The notes under the pieces were generated by a model, which was given only the letters and a program-made list of their open reading frames with translations, made no database searches and had not been told where the DNA came from. This document shows, one piece after another, positions 43,180 through 52,409 of a DNA stretch of 64,000 bases. The stretch is from contig NZ_CP114054.1 of assembly GCF_026967575.1 (NCBI RefSeq), positions 2,604,001-2,668,000 of the forward strand, given 5' to 3'. How positions within the stretch are numbered: the first letter of the stretch is position 1; every line of letters begins with the position of its first letter. The position numbers and the translations under genes were made by a program. This DNA comes from Aurantiacibacter sp. MUD11 (GTDB lineage: Bacteria > Pseudomonadota > Alphaproteobacteria > Sphingomonadales > Sphingomonadaceae).

Positions 43180-44601
43180 TTAGCCGGCATCCTTGAAGCC
43201 GACGCCAACGCTGGCGCGCGGCTGTTCCATTTCCGTGCTGGTGACCGGGTAGGCGCAGTAGTCGGCGGCGTAGAATGCCGCCGGACGATGGTTGCCCGAC
43301 AGGCCGATGCCGCCGAATGGCGCAGCGCTGGAAGCACCGTTGGTCGGGCGGTTCCAGTTGACGATGCCTGCGCGGATATTCGCCCAGAAGCGGTTGTACT
43401 GCTGCGGCGAGCCACCGATCAGCGAGGCCGAAAGGCCGAAACGCGTGTTGTTCGCCTCGGCAATGGCCTGGTCGAAGTCGTCGACCTTGATGATTTGCAG
43501 GATCGGTCCGAACAGCTCCACGTCGGGGCGTTCCTTCATCGCGGTCGTGTCGATGATGGCAGGCGAAAGGAAGGGCAGGTCTTCCTGCGGGCGACGCAGG
43601 TGCGAGATCGCCTTGCCGCCGTTGGACAGCAGGTAGAGGAAGCTCTCGGTCAGCTGGTCTGCCGTGTTCACGTCGATCACCGGACCCATGAACGGCTGCG
43701 GCTCGTCGAACGGCGCGCCAACGATGATCCGGCTGGCGAGTTTCTTCACCGTTTCCACCGCCTCGTCGTACATCGAGCTTTTCACGATCAGTCGGCGCGC
43801 GGCGGTGCAACGCTGTCCGGCGGTGGTGAAGGCCGACTGGATGATCAGCGTCGCCGCGTCGGACATTTTCGGGGTGTCCCACAGCACGATAGGATTGTTG
43901 CCACCCATTTCCAGCGCGACGATCTTGCCCGGATTGGTGGCGAGCTTCTTGTTGATGGCGATGCCCACCTGGGCGGAGCCGGTGAACAGCACGCCGTCGA
44001 CACCCGAATGTGCCACCAGCGCCTTGCCCTCTTCCGGGCCGCCGATCAGGCACTGCACCAGTGCCGAGGGAATTCCGGCCCGGTTGAAATAGGTCAGCAG
44101 CCGCTCACCCACCGCCGGGGTCTTTTCCGAAGGCTTGAGGATGATGGCATTGCCCGCGATCAGCGCGGGTACGATGTGGCCGTTGGGCAGGTGCGCCGGG
44201 AAGTTGTACGGCCCCAGCACGGCCATCACGCCATGCGGCTTGTGGCGCAGCGCGGCAGTGCCCTGCAGCGCGCTGTCGAGCTTGCGCTGACCGGTCCGCT
44301 CCGCGTAGGCGCTCACCGAGATTTCCACCTTGGCGATGACCGCTTCCACCTCGGTGCGGGCTTCCCACAGGGGCTTGCCCGTCTCGCGCGCGATCAGTTC
44401 GGCGAAGTCGTCCTGGTCCTTGCGCACTTCGTTGGCGAAGCGGCGCACCAGTTCGATGCGCTTGGCCAGCGGTTCCGCCGCCCAGGCCGGCCAGGCACGG
44501 CGTGCCCGATCGACGAGATCGTCGACGTCGCCATGCTTGCCCCGCCACAGCTCGGCGTTGGTCGCAGGTTCATAGGAAACGAGTTCTCGGGTGTCGGACA
44601 A
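43180..44601 (-). CDS. astD: N-succinylglutamate 5-semialdehyde dehydrogenase
   Basis: A 473-residue aldehyde dehydrogenase of the AstD type (arginine succinyltransferase pathway). GPYNFPAHLPNGHIVPALIAGNAI near residue 130 and LEMGGNNPIVLWD near 232 (catalytic Glu) are present. The catalytic Cys is in TTAGQRCTAARR near 266. No other ast genes are adjacent, so the pathway partners must be elsewhere or the substrate may differ. The 131-base region upstream has two GGTTAAG repeats (about 44675-44694) and no clear promoter. Confidence 0.9.
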   Translation of the reverse strand: MSDTRELVSYEPATNAELWRGKHGDVDDLVDRARRAWPAWAAEPLAKRIELVRRFANEVRKDQDDFAELIARETGKPLWEARTEVEAVIAKVEISVSAYAERTGQRKLDSALQGTAALRHKPHGVMAVLGPYNFPAHLPNGHIVPALIAGNAIILKPSEKTPAVGERLLTYFNRAGIPSALVQCLIGGPEEGKALVAHSGVDGVLFTGSAQVGIAINKKLATNPGKIVALEMGGNNPIVLWDTPKMSDAATLIIQSAFTTAGQRCTAARRLIVKSSMYDEAVETVKKLASRIIVGAPFDEPQPFMGPVIDVNTADQLTESFLYLLSNGGKAISHLRRPQEDLPFLSPAIIDTTAMKERPDVELFGPILQIIKVDDFDQAIAEANNTRFGLSASLIGGSPQQYNRFWANIRAGIVNWNRPTNGASSAAPFGGIGLSGNHRPAAFYAADYCAYPVTSTEMEQPRASVGVGFKDAG

Positions 44602-44732
44602 GGCGCAGCGCCCTTTGGTTGAATCTGAAACTGGATCGGCCCTTAGAGAAACTAAGCCGCAGGCGCAAAGCCGCGGTTAAGCTCTAGGGTTAAGACGGTC
44701 ACCATGCCTGTTTGCGAATGCTTTGGCTTCAA

Positions 44733-45188
44733 TCAGTTACATGTCCCGACGCGCCGACCCGTCACCGCATAATTCATTGTCATCGGTCCCATGCCCATGT
44801 CTCCGCGCATGGCCATGGTCATGTCGTAGGTGGTGTCGGTGTAGGTCCCGTCCATGGTCATGGTCATCGTGCCTTCCTCGGTATTGCACTGCGCCACGGC
44901 GTGCAGCGTGCCCCCCGACATGTCGAACTCCGAATACTGGCAATCGCCATTGGTCTCGCGGAACAGGTTCTCCGGCGCATTCTGGATCTGGTCGGCGGTG
45001 ACGCAGGTGGTGCTGGTGAAGGTGCGATCGCCCAGCATCTGGCGCACCATGCCGGCGGTCTCCGCCGGGATGCTGTCGGGCAGTTCGATGTCGACCATCC
45101 GGCTGGTCGCTTCCCAGTTGCCCGGTTCGATGGCGGCGGCCGACGCCGCGATGCCAAGGGCGGCGATACCGATCACGATCTTGCGCAT
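44733..45188 (-). CDS. DUF3617 exported protein
   Basis: A 151-residue protein with a signal peptide (MRKIVIGIAALGIAASAAA) and a DUF3617 domain: PGNWEATSRMVDIELPD, then a Cys pair TTCVTADQIQ with NGDCQYSEFD, and a very Met/Thr-rich late segment (TMTMTMDGTYTDTTYDMTM). Probably periplasmic. Function unknown. It follows selO by 44 bases on the same strand. Confidence 0.8.
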   Translation of the reverse strand: MRKIVIGIAALGIAASAAAIEPGNWEATSRMVDIELPDSIPAETAGMVRQMLGDRTFTSTTCVTADQIQNAPENLFRETNGDCQYSEFDMSGGTLHAVAQCNTEEGTMTMTMDGTYTDTTYDMTMAMRGDMGMGPMTMNYAVTGRRVGTCN

Positions 45189-45232
45189 GGATTTCCCTCC
45201 AAGGTCCTGAAACGCTGGAGGCAACCTATCAA

Positions 45233-46639
45233 CTATTCGGCGACTTGGCACCCCGGTGCCGGCGGAGGCTCTCCCAAGGCTTCGCCCATGCGCCGCACGC
45301 GGGCGATCTTGTCCGCCAAGGGCTGCCAGTCGTCGCGCTCGTCGATGGCGGACCACAGCGTCTCGACTTCGTCGATCAGCATGGATTCCGGTTGGCCGTC
45401 GGACCAGTAGTCGTGCGTGCTGTCGAGCTCGCGATAACCCTGCAGGGCGTCTGCCAGCGCACCCTCTGCCGCGCGGCCGCCGCGATGGCGGTAGAAGAAT
45501 TCGTCGGGGCCGATGCGTCCTTCGCGCATGGCGACTTCGGCGGCGTTGATGACGGCGGCGTCCTGCTCCAGCCCGCGCGCCTCGATGCCGAGTCGCCAGC
45601 AGAAACGCCGCGCCATGGCCTGGTGATAGAGCAGGCCGAAACGTTCGAGCGCGGCCACCAGCGGTTCGGCCTCCACCAGCGGGCGCAGGGCGATGGCGAA
45701 CTGGCCGAGGTTCCAGCGGATCGCCTCGGGCTGGCGACCGAAGGCATAGAGGCCGGTCTGGTCGAAATAGGCGGCGGTGAAGCCCGGCTCCCACGCCGGC
45801 AGCCAGCGCCACGGGCCATAGTCGAAGCTTTCCCCCGTCACGTTCATGTTGTCGGTGTTGAGCACCCCGTGGACGAAGCCTGCCACCATGTAGCTGGCGG
45901 CAAGGTCGGCCAGCCGCTCGGTGACCTGGTGCATCAGCTGCACGGCCGGTTCGTCACGGCCCGGTGCGTCCTCCGGCGGCGGCGGGCCGGGATAGGTGGC
46001 GAGGCAATAGTCGACGAGGCGGGCGAGGTGGTCGTTCTCCTCGAAGGCCATCAGTCGCTGGAAACTGCCGACGCGGATATGTCCGTGCGACAGGCGCACC
46101 ATCACCGCCGAGCGGGTGGGCGAGGGCTCGTCGCCGCGCTCCAGCGCCTCGCCCGTCTCGATGATGGAGAAGGTCTTGGAAGTATTCGTGCCCAGCGCCT
46201 CCAGCATCTCGGTGGCGAGGATCTCGCGCACGCCGCCCTTCAGCGTCAGTCGCCCGTCGGCCGTGCGTGAATAGGGCGTGGTGCCGCTGCCCTTGGTGCC
46301 AAGGTCCAGCAGGCGGCCATCGCCATCGCGCAGCTGGGCGAACAGAAACCCGCGCCCGTCGCCGATTTCCGGATTGTACACGCGGAACTGGTGGCCATGG
46401 TAGCGCAGGGCCAGCGGTTGCGGCAGGTTGCCGGGCAAAGGCTCGAACCGGGCGAAATGGCGCACCCACTCCTCGTCGGAGAGCGAATCCAGCCCTACCG
46501 CCTTGTCCCACCGGCTGTTGCGGAAGCGCAAGTTGGCCTGCGGAAAGTCCGCCGCCTGCACCGGATCGGCAAGGAAATCCGCGACCTGCTCGATAGCGGT
46601 GTCGGGGTCGTATTCGTGAGGTTGCGGTTCGCTGCGCAT
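45233..46639 (-). CDS. selO: SelO/YdiU protein adenylyltransferase
   Basis: A 468-residue pseudokinase-fold enzyme that transfers AMP to proteins. LRYHGHQFRVYNPEIGDGRGFLFAQ and LDLGTKGSGTTPYSR (nucleotide loop), GGVREILATEMLEALG, and FVHGVLNTDNMNVTGESFDYGPW (catalytic Asp and metal) are all family hallmarks. A Cys at 464 near the C-terminus occupies the region of the selenocysteine of eukaryotic SelO. It is involved in oxidative stress in studied species. Confidence 0.95.
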   Translation of the reverse strand: MRSEPQPHEYDPDTAIEQVADFLADPVQAADFPQANLRFRNSRWDKAVGLDSLSDEEWVRHFARFEPLPGNLPQPLALRYHGHQFRVYNPEIGDGRGFLFAQLRDGDGRLLDLGTKGSGTTPYSRTADGRLTLKGGVREILATEMLEALGTNTSKTFSIIETGEALERGDEPSPTRSAVMVRLSHGHIRVGSFQRLMAFEENDHLARLVDYCLATYPGPPPPEDAPGRDEPAVQLMHQVTERLADLAASYMVAGFVHGVLNTDNMNVTGESFDYGPWRWLPAWEPGFTAAYFDQTGLYAFGRQPEAIRWNLGQFAIALRPLVEAEPLVAALERFGLLYHQAMARRFCWRLGIEARGLEQDAAVINAAEVAMREGRIGPDEFFYRHRGGRAAEGALADALQGYRELDSTHDYWSDGQPESMLIDEVETLWSAIDERDDWQPLADKIARVRRMGEALGEPPPAPGCQVAE

Positions 46640-46702
46640 GCTTCCATTAGTGGAGCTTCACCTGGCCCGCCGCAAGGCAGGGCGAATCCAAGAGGACCGG
46701 AC

Positions 46703-47566
46703 TTGAGCGACACCGCCTATACGGACGGCAGCTGGGAAAGCAGCGACGGGCTGAAATTGCACTATCGCGATTACCCGGGACGCGCGGATCGCCCGGCGAT
46801 CCTGTGCATCCCCGGCCTGACCCGCAATGCCCGCGATTTCGAGCCGGTGGCCGATGCCTTCGCTGGCGAGTGGCGCGTGATCTGTGCGGAACTGCGCGGC
46901 CGCGGCGACAGCGATTATGCCAAGGACCCGGCCAGCTATACGCCGAAGACCTATGTCGAGGACATCACCGCGCTGCTGGAGCAGGCGAAGCTCGACAAGG
47001 TGGTGCTGCTGGGCACCTCGCTGGGCGGGATCATCACCATGCTGCTGGCGACCATCCATGGCGAGCGGCTGGCGGGCGCGATCATCAACGATATCGGCCC
47101 GGAGATCGAGGAACTGGGACTGGAGCGGATCAAGGACTACGTCGGCCAGGGCCGCAGCTATCCCACCTGGATGCACGCCGCCTGGGCGCTGAAGGACAGC
47201 TCCAGCTACATCTATCCCGATTTCCAGACGGCGGACTGGCTCAAGCTGGCCAAGCGCCTGATGTGCGTGGGGGGCAACGGCCGCATCACGCTGGATTACG
47301 ACATGAAGATCGCCGAGCCCTTCGATTCCGAGGAAGACGCCGGCGAGATCGATCTGTGGCCGGCCTGGCGTGCGCTGGCGGGCCGCCCGGTGCTGGCGCT
47401 GCGCGGCGAGCTGTCGGACATCCTCTCGGCCGAGACCTTCGCGCGGATGGCCAAGGAGGTCGAAGGGCTGGACGCCGTTACCGTGCCGGGCGTGGGCCAC
47501 GTGCCGACGCTGGAAGAGCCGGTGGCGCAGGAAGCCATCGCGCGGCTGCTGTCGAGGGTGGCATGA
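46703..47566 (+). CDS. Alpha/beta hydrolase
   Basis: A 287-residue hydrolase starting at TTG 46703, chosen because AGAGGA lies 7 bases upstream and no ATG is suitably placed. IPGLTRNARDFEP (oxyanion), LLGTSLGGIIT (nucleophile Ser near 116), and VPGVGHVPTLEEP (His) form the active site. Substrate unknown. Coupled to the next glycosyltransferase gene (ATGA). Confidence 0.88.
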   Translation: MSDTAYTDGSWESSDGLKLHYRDYPGRADRPAILCIPGLTRNARDFEPVADAFAGEWRVICAELRGRGDSDYAKDPASYTPKTYVEDITALLEQAKLDKVVLLGTSLGGIITMLLATIHGERLAGAIINDIGPEIEELGLERIKDYVGQGRSYPTWMHAAWALKDSSSYIYPDFQTADWLKLAKRLMCVGGNGRITLDYDMKIAEPFDSEEDAGEIDLWPAWRALAGRPVLALRGELSDILSAETFARMAKEVEGLDAVTVPGVGHVPTLEEPVAQEAIARLLSRVA

Positions 47567-48714
47567 GCAAGACGCCGAAGATCCTGCACCTGCACTCCAC
47601 CTTCGATGCCGGGGGCAAGGAGCTGCGCAATGTCCGCCTGATCAACGAATGGGGCCGGGAGGTGGACCACGCCATCGTCTCCGGCGATCTCGAAAAGCGC
47701 GGCGCGGCGAAGCTGCTGGGCAACAAGGCGCGGGTGAGCTGGCCCAAGTTCCCCGCCCTGCAGGGGCGCCCGACACCCGGCCGCCTGTCTGCCTTGGCCA
47801 AGGCGATGGCGGGGTATGACCTTATCTGCACCTACAACTGGGGGGCGATCGACGCGGTGATGGCGCACACCGTCTTCGCCGATGCCTTCAAGCTGCCGCC
47901 GCTGGTGCATCACGAGGACGGCTTCAACGAGGACGAGGCCAAGCGCCTGAAGAAGCGCCGCAACTGGTATCGCAAGATCGCACTGGGGCGCACGGCGGCG
48001 CTGGTGGTGCCTTCCGCCAAGCTGGAGGACATCGCCCTCAACGTGTGGAGCCAGCCGCGCACCCGCGTGCGGCGTATCCCGAACGGCATCGACACTCGCG
48101 CCTTCGCCGCGCCGCCCAAGCGCGACCTGCTGCCTGGCCTGGTCAAGCACAAGGACGAGTTCTGGGTCGGCACGCTGGCGGGCCTGCGCCCAGTCAAGCA
48201 GCTCGACGTGCTGGTACGCGCGATGGACCGCATGCCGGCCGAATGGCAGCTGGTGATCGTGGGCGAGGGGCCGGAACGCGAGGAACTGCTGGCCGAGGCC
48301 GAACGCTGGGGCGTGGAGGACCGCGTGCACCTGCCCGGCTTCGTGGCCGAGCCGCAGAAGCTGATCGGCCTGTTCGACATCTTCGCGCTCTCCAGCCGCT
48401 CCGAACAGTTCCCGATCTCGGTGGTGGAGGCGATGGCGGCGGGCCTGCCGATAGTCGCACCGCGCGTGGGCGACATCGGCACTATGGTTTCCAGCGACAA
48501 CGGCCCCGCGCTGGTCGATCCGATTACCGGCAAGGATGAGGAAAAGGCCTTCGCCAGGTCGCTCGCGCGGCTGGCCGACGATCCGGTCACCCGCAAGCGC
48601 ATGGGGCAGGCCAATCGTCAGAAGGCGCGCGAGGAGTTCGACGAACGCAAGATGATCGAACGCTACCGGGCGCTCTACTGGGGGCTGATGCAGAAATACC
48701 CGAAATCGGAGTAG
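47563..48714 (+). CDS. GT4-type glycosyltransferase
   Basis: A 383-residue GT-B glycosyltransferase. The N-terminal domain starts ILHLHSTFDAGGKELRNVRL. VRRIPNGIDTRAF marks the start of the C-terminal donor domain, and FPISVVEAMAAGLPIVAP is the E-x7-E-like sugar nucleotide motif. Acceptor and sugar unknown, possibly an envelope polysaccharide. It overlaps the hydrolase gene by 4 bases. Confidence 0.88.
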   Translation: MSKTPKILHLHSTFDAGGKELRNVRLINEWGREVDHAIVSGDLEKRGAAKLLGNKARVSWPKFPALQGRPTPGRLSALAKAMAGYDLICTYNWGAIDAVMAHTVFADAFKLPPLVHHEDGFNEDEAKRLKKRRNWYRKIALGRTAALVVPSAKLEDIALNVWSQPRTRVRRIPNGIDTRAFAAPPKRDLLPGLVKHKDEFWVGTLAGLRPVKQLDVLVRAMDRMPAEWQLVIVGEGPEREELLAEAERWGVEDRVHLPGFVAEPQKLIGLFDIFALSSRSEQFPISVVEAMAAGLPIVAPRVGDIGTMVSSDNGPALVDPITGKDEEKAFARSLARLADDPVTRKRMGQANRQKAREEFDERKMIERYRALYWGLMQKYPKSE

Positions 48715-48842
48715 ATCCGCGCGGAAACAGGCTTAAGCGGCCATTCACCCGCACGGGGACAGGCTCGCCTCTTCGATTGAAAAGCCCGCCCCATCCGTTA
48801 AAGAGCGCGGCTCAACCGTTCATTCCAGCAGATCGACGCATA

Positions 48843-49628
48843 GTGGCCAGACAACCGACTCCTTCGAACAGCCCCGACAAGCCCGCTCCGGCGCAGAAGC
48901 TCGATGCAGAGCAGGAAATGCTCATGCGCGAGGTGGACGAGGCCGTCCGCCAGGACGAGGTCGGCGATTTCGCAAAGAAATACGGCTGGCCGCTGGGCAT
49001 TGCCTTCGCGCTGGGCATCGCGGCCTTCGGCGGCATCCTGTTCTGGCAGGATCGCAGCGAGGGCGAGCTGGAGGCACAGTCCGAACAGCTGATCCAGGCG
49101 ATCGACGAACTGGAAGCGGGCAACCGCGAGATCGCCGACGGCGAACTGGCCATGCTGGCAGAAGGCGAGGGCGGCGTTGCCACCATGGCCGCCATGCTGC
49201 GCGCCGGCATTGCTATCGAGGACGAACGCCCCGCCGACGCCGTGGCCATCTACGATCGCATTTCCGGCAATGCCGACCTGCCTGCCGAACTGCGCGACAT
49301 TGCCACGATCCGCGGCGTTTCCGTGCAGTACGACGAGATGCAGCCGCAGGACGTGGTGGCGCGCGTCGGGCCGATCGCCGTGCCGGACAGTCCCTATTAC
49401 GGCAGCGCCGCCGAACTGGTGGCCAACGCCTACATCGACCAAGGTCAGGAAGACCAGGCCGGTGCCCTGCTGGTGGAACTGGCGGGCAACGATGATGTCC
49501 CGGCATCCATCCGCGACCGTGCCCGCCGCCTGGCCGGCATGCTTGGATTTGACGCCATCGAGGATGTCGATGCGACCCTGGCGGAAATCACCGGAGAGGA
49601 AGCACCTGCTGTCCAGCTGGTGAACTGA
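48843..49628 (+). CDS. YfgM-like tetratricopeptide membrane protein
   Basis: A 261-residue protein starting at GTG 48843. An N-terminal cytoplasmic segment (MREVDEAVRQDEVGDFAKKYG) is followed by one transmembrane helix (about 49-67) and periplasmic tetratricopeptide-like helices. It resembles the 'YfgM' proteins that sit beside bamB and work with periplasmic chaperones. The bamB gene follows 11 bases later. Confidence 0.82.
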   Translation: MARQPTPSNSPDKPAPAQKLDAEQEMLMREVDEAVRQDEVGDFAKKYGWPLGIAFALGIAAFGGILFWQDRSEGELEAQSEQLIQAIDELEAGNREIADGELAMLAEGEGGVATMAAMLRAGIAIEDERPADAVAIYDRISGNADLPAELRDIATIRGVSVQYDEMQPQDVVARVGPIAVPDSPYYGSAAELVANAYIDQGQEDQAGALLVELAGNDDVPASIRDRARRLAGMLGFDAIEDVDATLAEITGEEAPAVQLVN

Positions 49629-49639
49629 GAGCGAGAATA

Positions 49640-50977
49640 ATGACGATGATGAAGTATCTTGCCGCTCCCGTACTCGCCCTGGCTCTGGCCGGGTGCAGCG
49701 GCGGCCTGTTCGGCGGCGGCGGCGACGATGAGGACGACACGCCGACCGTAGGCCAGCGCATTCCCATCCTGTCGCGCATCGCGACCGAGATTACCGCGGA
49801 TCCCGATCTTGCCAACACGGCGGTGATCCTGCCCCCGGCACAGACCAACACCACCTGGAGCCAGGCTGGCGGCAACGCCGCCAAGGTGGCCGGCCATGTC
49901 ACGCTGTCGACTGCGCCCAGCCGCGCCTGGACCGCCAGCATCGCCGGTACGACGAATACCCGCCGCCTGGCCGCCGCACCGGTGGTGGGCGAGGGCATGC
50001 TGTTCGCGGTCGATACCGCGGCCGTGATCCATGCTTTCGACGCGGAGACCGGTGCACGTCGCTGGACGCACCGCATCCGCGTGTCGGGCGACCTGGAGGA
50101 TGCGACCTTCGGTGGCGGCGCCACCTACGACAACGGGCGCGTCTATGCCACCAACGGCGTGGGCGATGTGGTCGCGTTGAATGCCAGCGACGGCACCGAG
50201 ATCTGGCGCGTGAAGCCGGCCGGTCCGCTGCGCGGTTCGCCGACTGTCGCCTTCAACGACGTGTTCGTCATGACGCAGGACAACCAGATCTTTGCGCTGA
50301 GCGCAGAGGACGGCGAAATCGTGTGGCAGCGTGCTGCCGCCTCCGGCCAGTCCGGCGTGTTCGGCGTGGCGGCACCCGCCGCCGGGCAGGGCACGGTGAT
50401 CGCCGGCTTCTCCAGCGGCGAGCTGGTGGCCTATCGTTACGAGAACGGGCGCGAACTGTGGTCGGACGCACTGGCGCGTACCTCGATCTCGACGCAGGTC
50501 GGCACGCTGACCGACGTCGACGCCGATCCGATTATCGACCAGGGCCGCGTCTACGCGCTGGGCCAGGGCGGCCGCATGGCAGCCTATGAACTGCTGACCG
50601 GTACGCGCATCTGGGAACTGACGCTGGCGGGCATTTCCACCCCCACGGTGATCGGCGAATGGGTGTTCACCCTGACCGACGAAGCGCAGATGCTGGCCAT
50701 CCAGCGTAACACCGGCCGCATCCGCTGGCTCACCCAGCTGGAACGCTGGCGCGATCCGGACGATCGCGAAGGCCCGGTGTTCTGGACCGGTCCGGTGCTG
50801 GCCAGCGGTCGCCTGTGGGTCGCCAGCAGCCGCGGCAATGTCCGCTCGCTGGACGTGATGACCGGCGAGGCAGCCGACTTCACTCGCCTCGACGACGGCG
50901 TTTCGTTGCCGCCCATAGTGGCCAACAACACGCTGTATATCCTCGACGATAGCGGCAAGATTCACGCCTACCGCTAA
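49640..50977 (+). CDS. bamB: Outer membrane protein assembly factor BamB
   Basis: A 445-residue outer-membrane lipoprotein (ALAGC lipobox, Cys19) with an eight-bladed PQQ-type propeller. Blade motifs include GAVRRWTH-like GARRWTHRI, GTEIWRVKPAG, GEIVWQRAA, GRELWSDA, GTRIWELT and GRIRWLTQ. It is part of the BAM complex, which inserts beta-barrel proteins. The usual downstream der gene is absent. Confidence 0.94.
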   Translation: MTMMKYLAAPVLALALAGCSGGLFGGGGDDEDDTPTVGQRIPILSRIATEITADPDLANTAVILPPAQTNTTWSQAGGNAAKVAGHVTLSTAPSRAWTASIAGTTNTRRLAAAPVVGEGMLFAVDTAAVIHAFDAETGARRWTHRIRVSGDLEDATFGGGATYDNGRVYATNGVGDVVALNASDGTEIWRVKPAGPLRGSPTVAFNDVFVMTQDNQIFALSAEDGEIVWQRAAASGQSGVFGVAAPAAGQGTVIAGFSSGELVAYRYENGRELWSDALARTSISTQVGTLTDVDADPIIDQGRVYALGQGGRMAAYELLTGTRIWELTLAGISTPTVIGEWVFTLTDEAQMLAIQRNTGRIRWLTQLERWRDPDDREGPVFWTGPVLASGRLWVASSRGNVRSLDVMTGEAADFTRLDDGVSLPPIVANNTLYILDDSGKIHAYR

Positions 50978-51047
50978 CTGTTCCGAAGCGGGACAGGCCG
51001 TTCGGGCGTTACCCGCCCCTTAACCCTTCGCGCCTAGGACGGGCGCG

Positions 51048-52406
51048 ATGGATAGGCATGGCAAAACTGCGTCGCGACCGCCTGTTAGCGACGTCTCTCC
51101 GTGGGTGGGCTTCGTTGGCCTGTTCACGCTGCTGTCCTGCGTCCTCGTCGCCCGCAACTGGCCGGATATCTGCGCCTTCATGGGCTGGCCGAACGAGCGC
51201 GGCCGCCTGTCCGGCCCCAATGCCGCGCTGGCGACGATGATTCTTACCGGCCTCGCCATGGCGGCATGGTCGGTGATCGTGGAGAAGGTGCATCGCAATC
51301 CCTCCACCGGGATCGACTGGAGCCGCCGGCGTGCGGTGTCCGAAGTGCTCGACATTTCCATCACCAAGCTCGCCGGGCTGTGGGCGACGTGGTTCATCAT
51401 CGGCGCGCTCTACATCCTGTGCCGCTGGTACTGGGAGGGGAACTACCTCTTCGCCATGCAGGTGATCGGCTGGGCGGCGATCCCGATGTTCGTCCTTTCC
51501 ATCCCCTATGTGATCTGGATCGACCGGGTGATGGTGAACCCCAAGGACCATTGCTGGCACTTCGGCGCCATGCTGGTGGGGCGCGAGGCCTGGGACGGCG
51601 AGCAGGTGAAGAAGCACTGGCGGGCCTGGATCATCAAGGGCTTCTTCTCCGCCTTCATGATCGGCATCCTCCCGCCCGGCTTCGCCGCCGTGGTGGAGAC
51701 CGATGCCTCCGTCATCCTGAACGACCCGGTGCGCCTCGGCGTGCTGCTGTTCGAACTGCTGTTCGTGATCGACGTACAGATCGGCACGGTCGGCTACCTG
51801 CTGACGCTACGCCCGCTCGATGCGCATATCCGCAGCGGCAACCCCTTCCTTGCCGGCTGGCTGGCGGCGCTGCTGTGCTACCCGCCCTTCGTCTATGGCA
51901 TCATGGGCAATGGCGGGGTGATCCAGTACGAATACAACACCGCCGACTGGGCTTTCTGGCTGGCCGATACCGGACCGCTGCTGTGGCTTTGGGCGGCCTG
52001 GCTGGTGTTCCTCACCGCGATCTACGCCTGGGCGACGGTGGCCTTCGGCATCCGCTTTTCCAACCTCACCTATCGCGGTGTCATCACCAACGGGCCATAC
52101 CGCTACACCCGCCACCCTGCCTACCTCTCCAAGAACGCCTTCTGGTGGTTCTGCTACATGCCCTTCCTGGTCACCTCGGACTCGCTGCTGGACGCGGTGC
52201 GCAATTCCATCTTCCTGGGCGTAGTGAGCGCCATCTACTACTGGCGCGCGCGCACGGAAGAGGCGCATCTGCTGGCCGAAGACCCGAAATACCGCGAATA
52301 TTACGACTGGATGGAAGAGAACGGCGTGATCACGGCCCGCCTGTCGCGCCTGTTCCGCCGCCTGAACCCGCGCAAGGGCCAGCCGGTGCCGCAGCCGGCC
52401 GAATAG
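51048..52406 (+). CDS. ICMT-like integral membrane protein
   Basis: A 452-residue protein with about ten hydrophobic helices. The C-terminal part has the isoprenylcysteine methyltransferase/sterol reductase signature: NGPYRYTRHPAYLSKNAFWW, then RARTEEAHLLAEDPKYREYYDWM. The N-terminal 250 residues are an extra membrane region, making it twice as long as typical ICMT enzymes. Substrate unknown. It ends 3 bases before the convergent ubiA. Confidence 0.8.
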   Translation: MDRHGKTASRPPVSDVSPWVGFVGLFTLLSCVLVARNWPDICAFMGWPNERGRLSGPNAALATMILTGLAMAAWSVIVEKVHRNPSTGIDWSRRRAVSEVLDISITKLAGLWATWFIIGALYILCRWYWEGNYLFAMQVIGWAAIPMFVLSIPYVIWIDRVMVNPKDHCWHFGAMLVGREAWDGEQVKKHWRAWIIKGFFSAFMIGILPPGFAAVVETDASVILNDPVRLGVLLFELLFVIDVQIGTVGYLLTLRPLDAHIRSGNPFLAGWLAALLCYPPFVYGIMGNGGVIQYEYNTADWAFWLADTGPLLWLWAAWLVFLTAIYAWATVAFGIRFSNLTYRGVITNGPYRYTRHPAYLSKNAFWWFCYMPFLVTSDSLLDAVRNSIFLGVVSAIYYWRARTEEAHLLAEDPKYREYYDWMEENGVITARLSRLFRRLNPRKGQPVPQPAE

Positions 52407-52409
52407 GCC

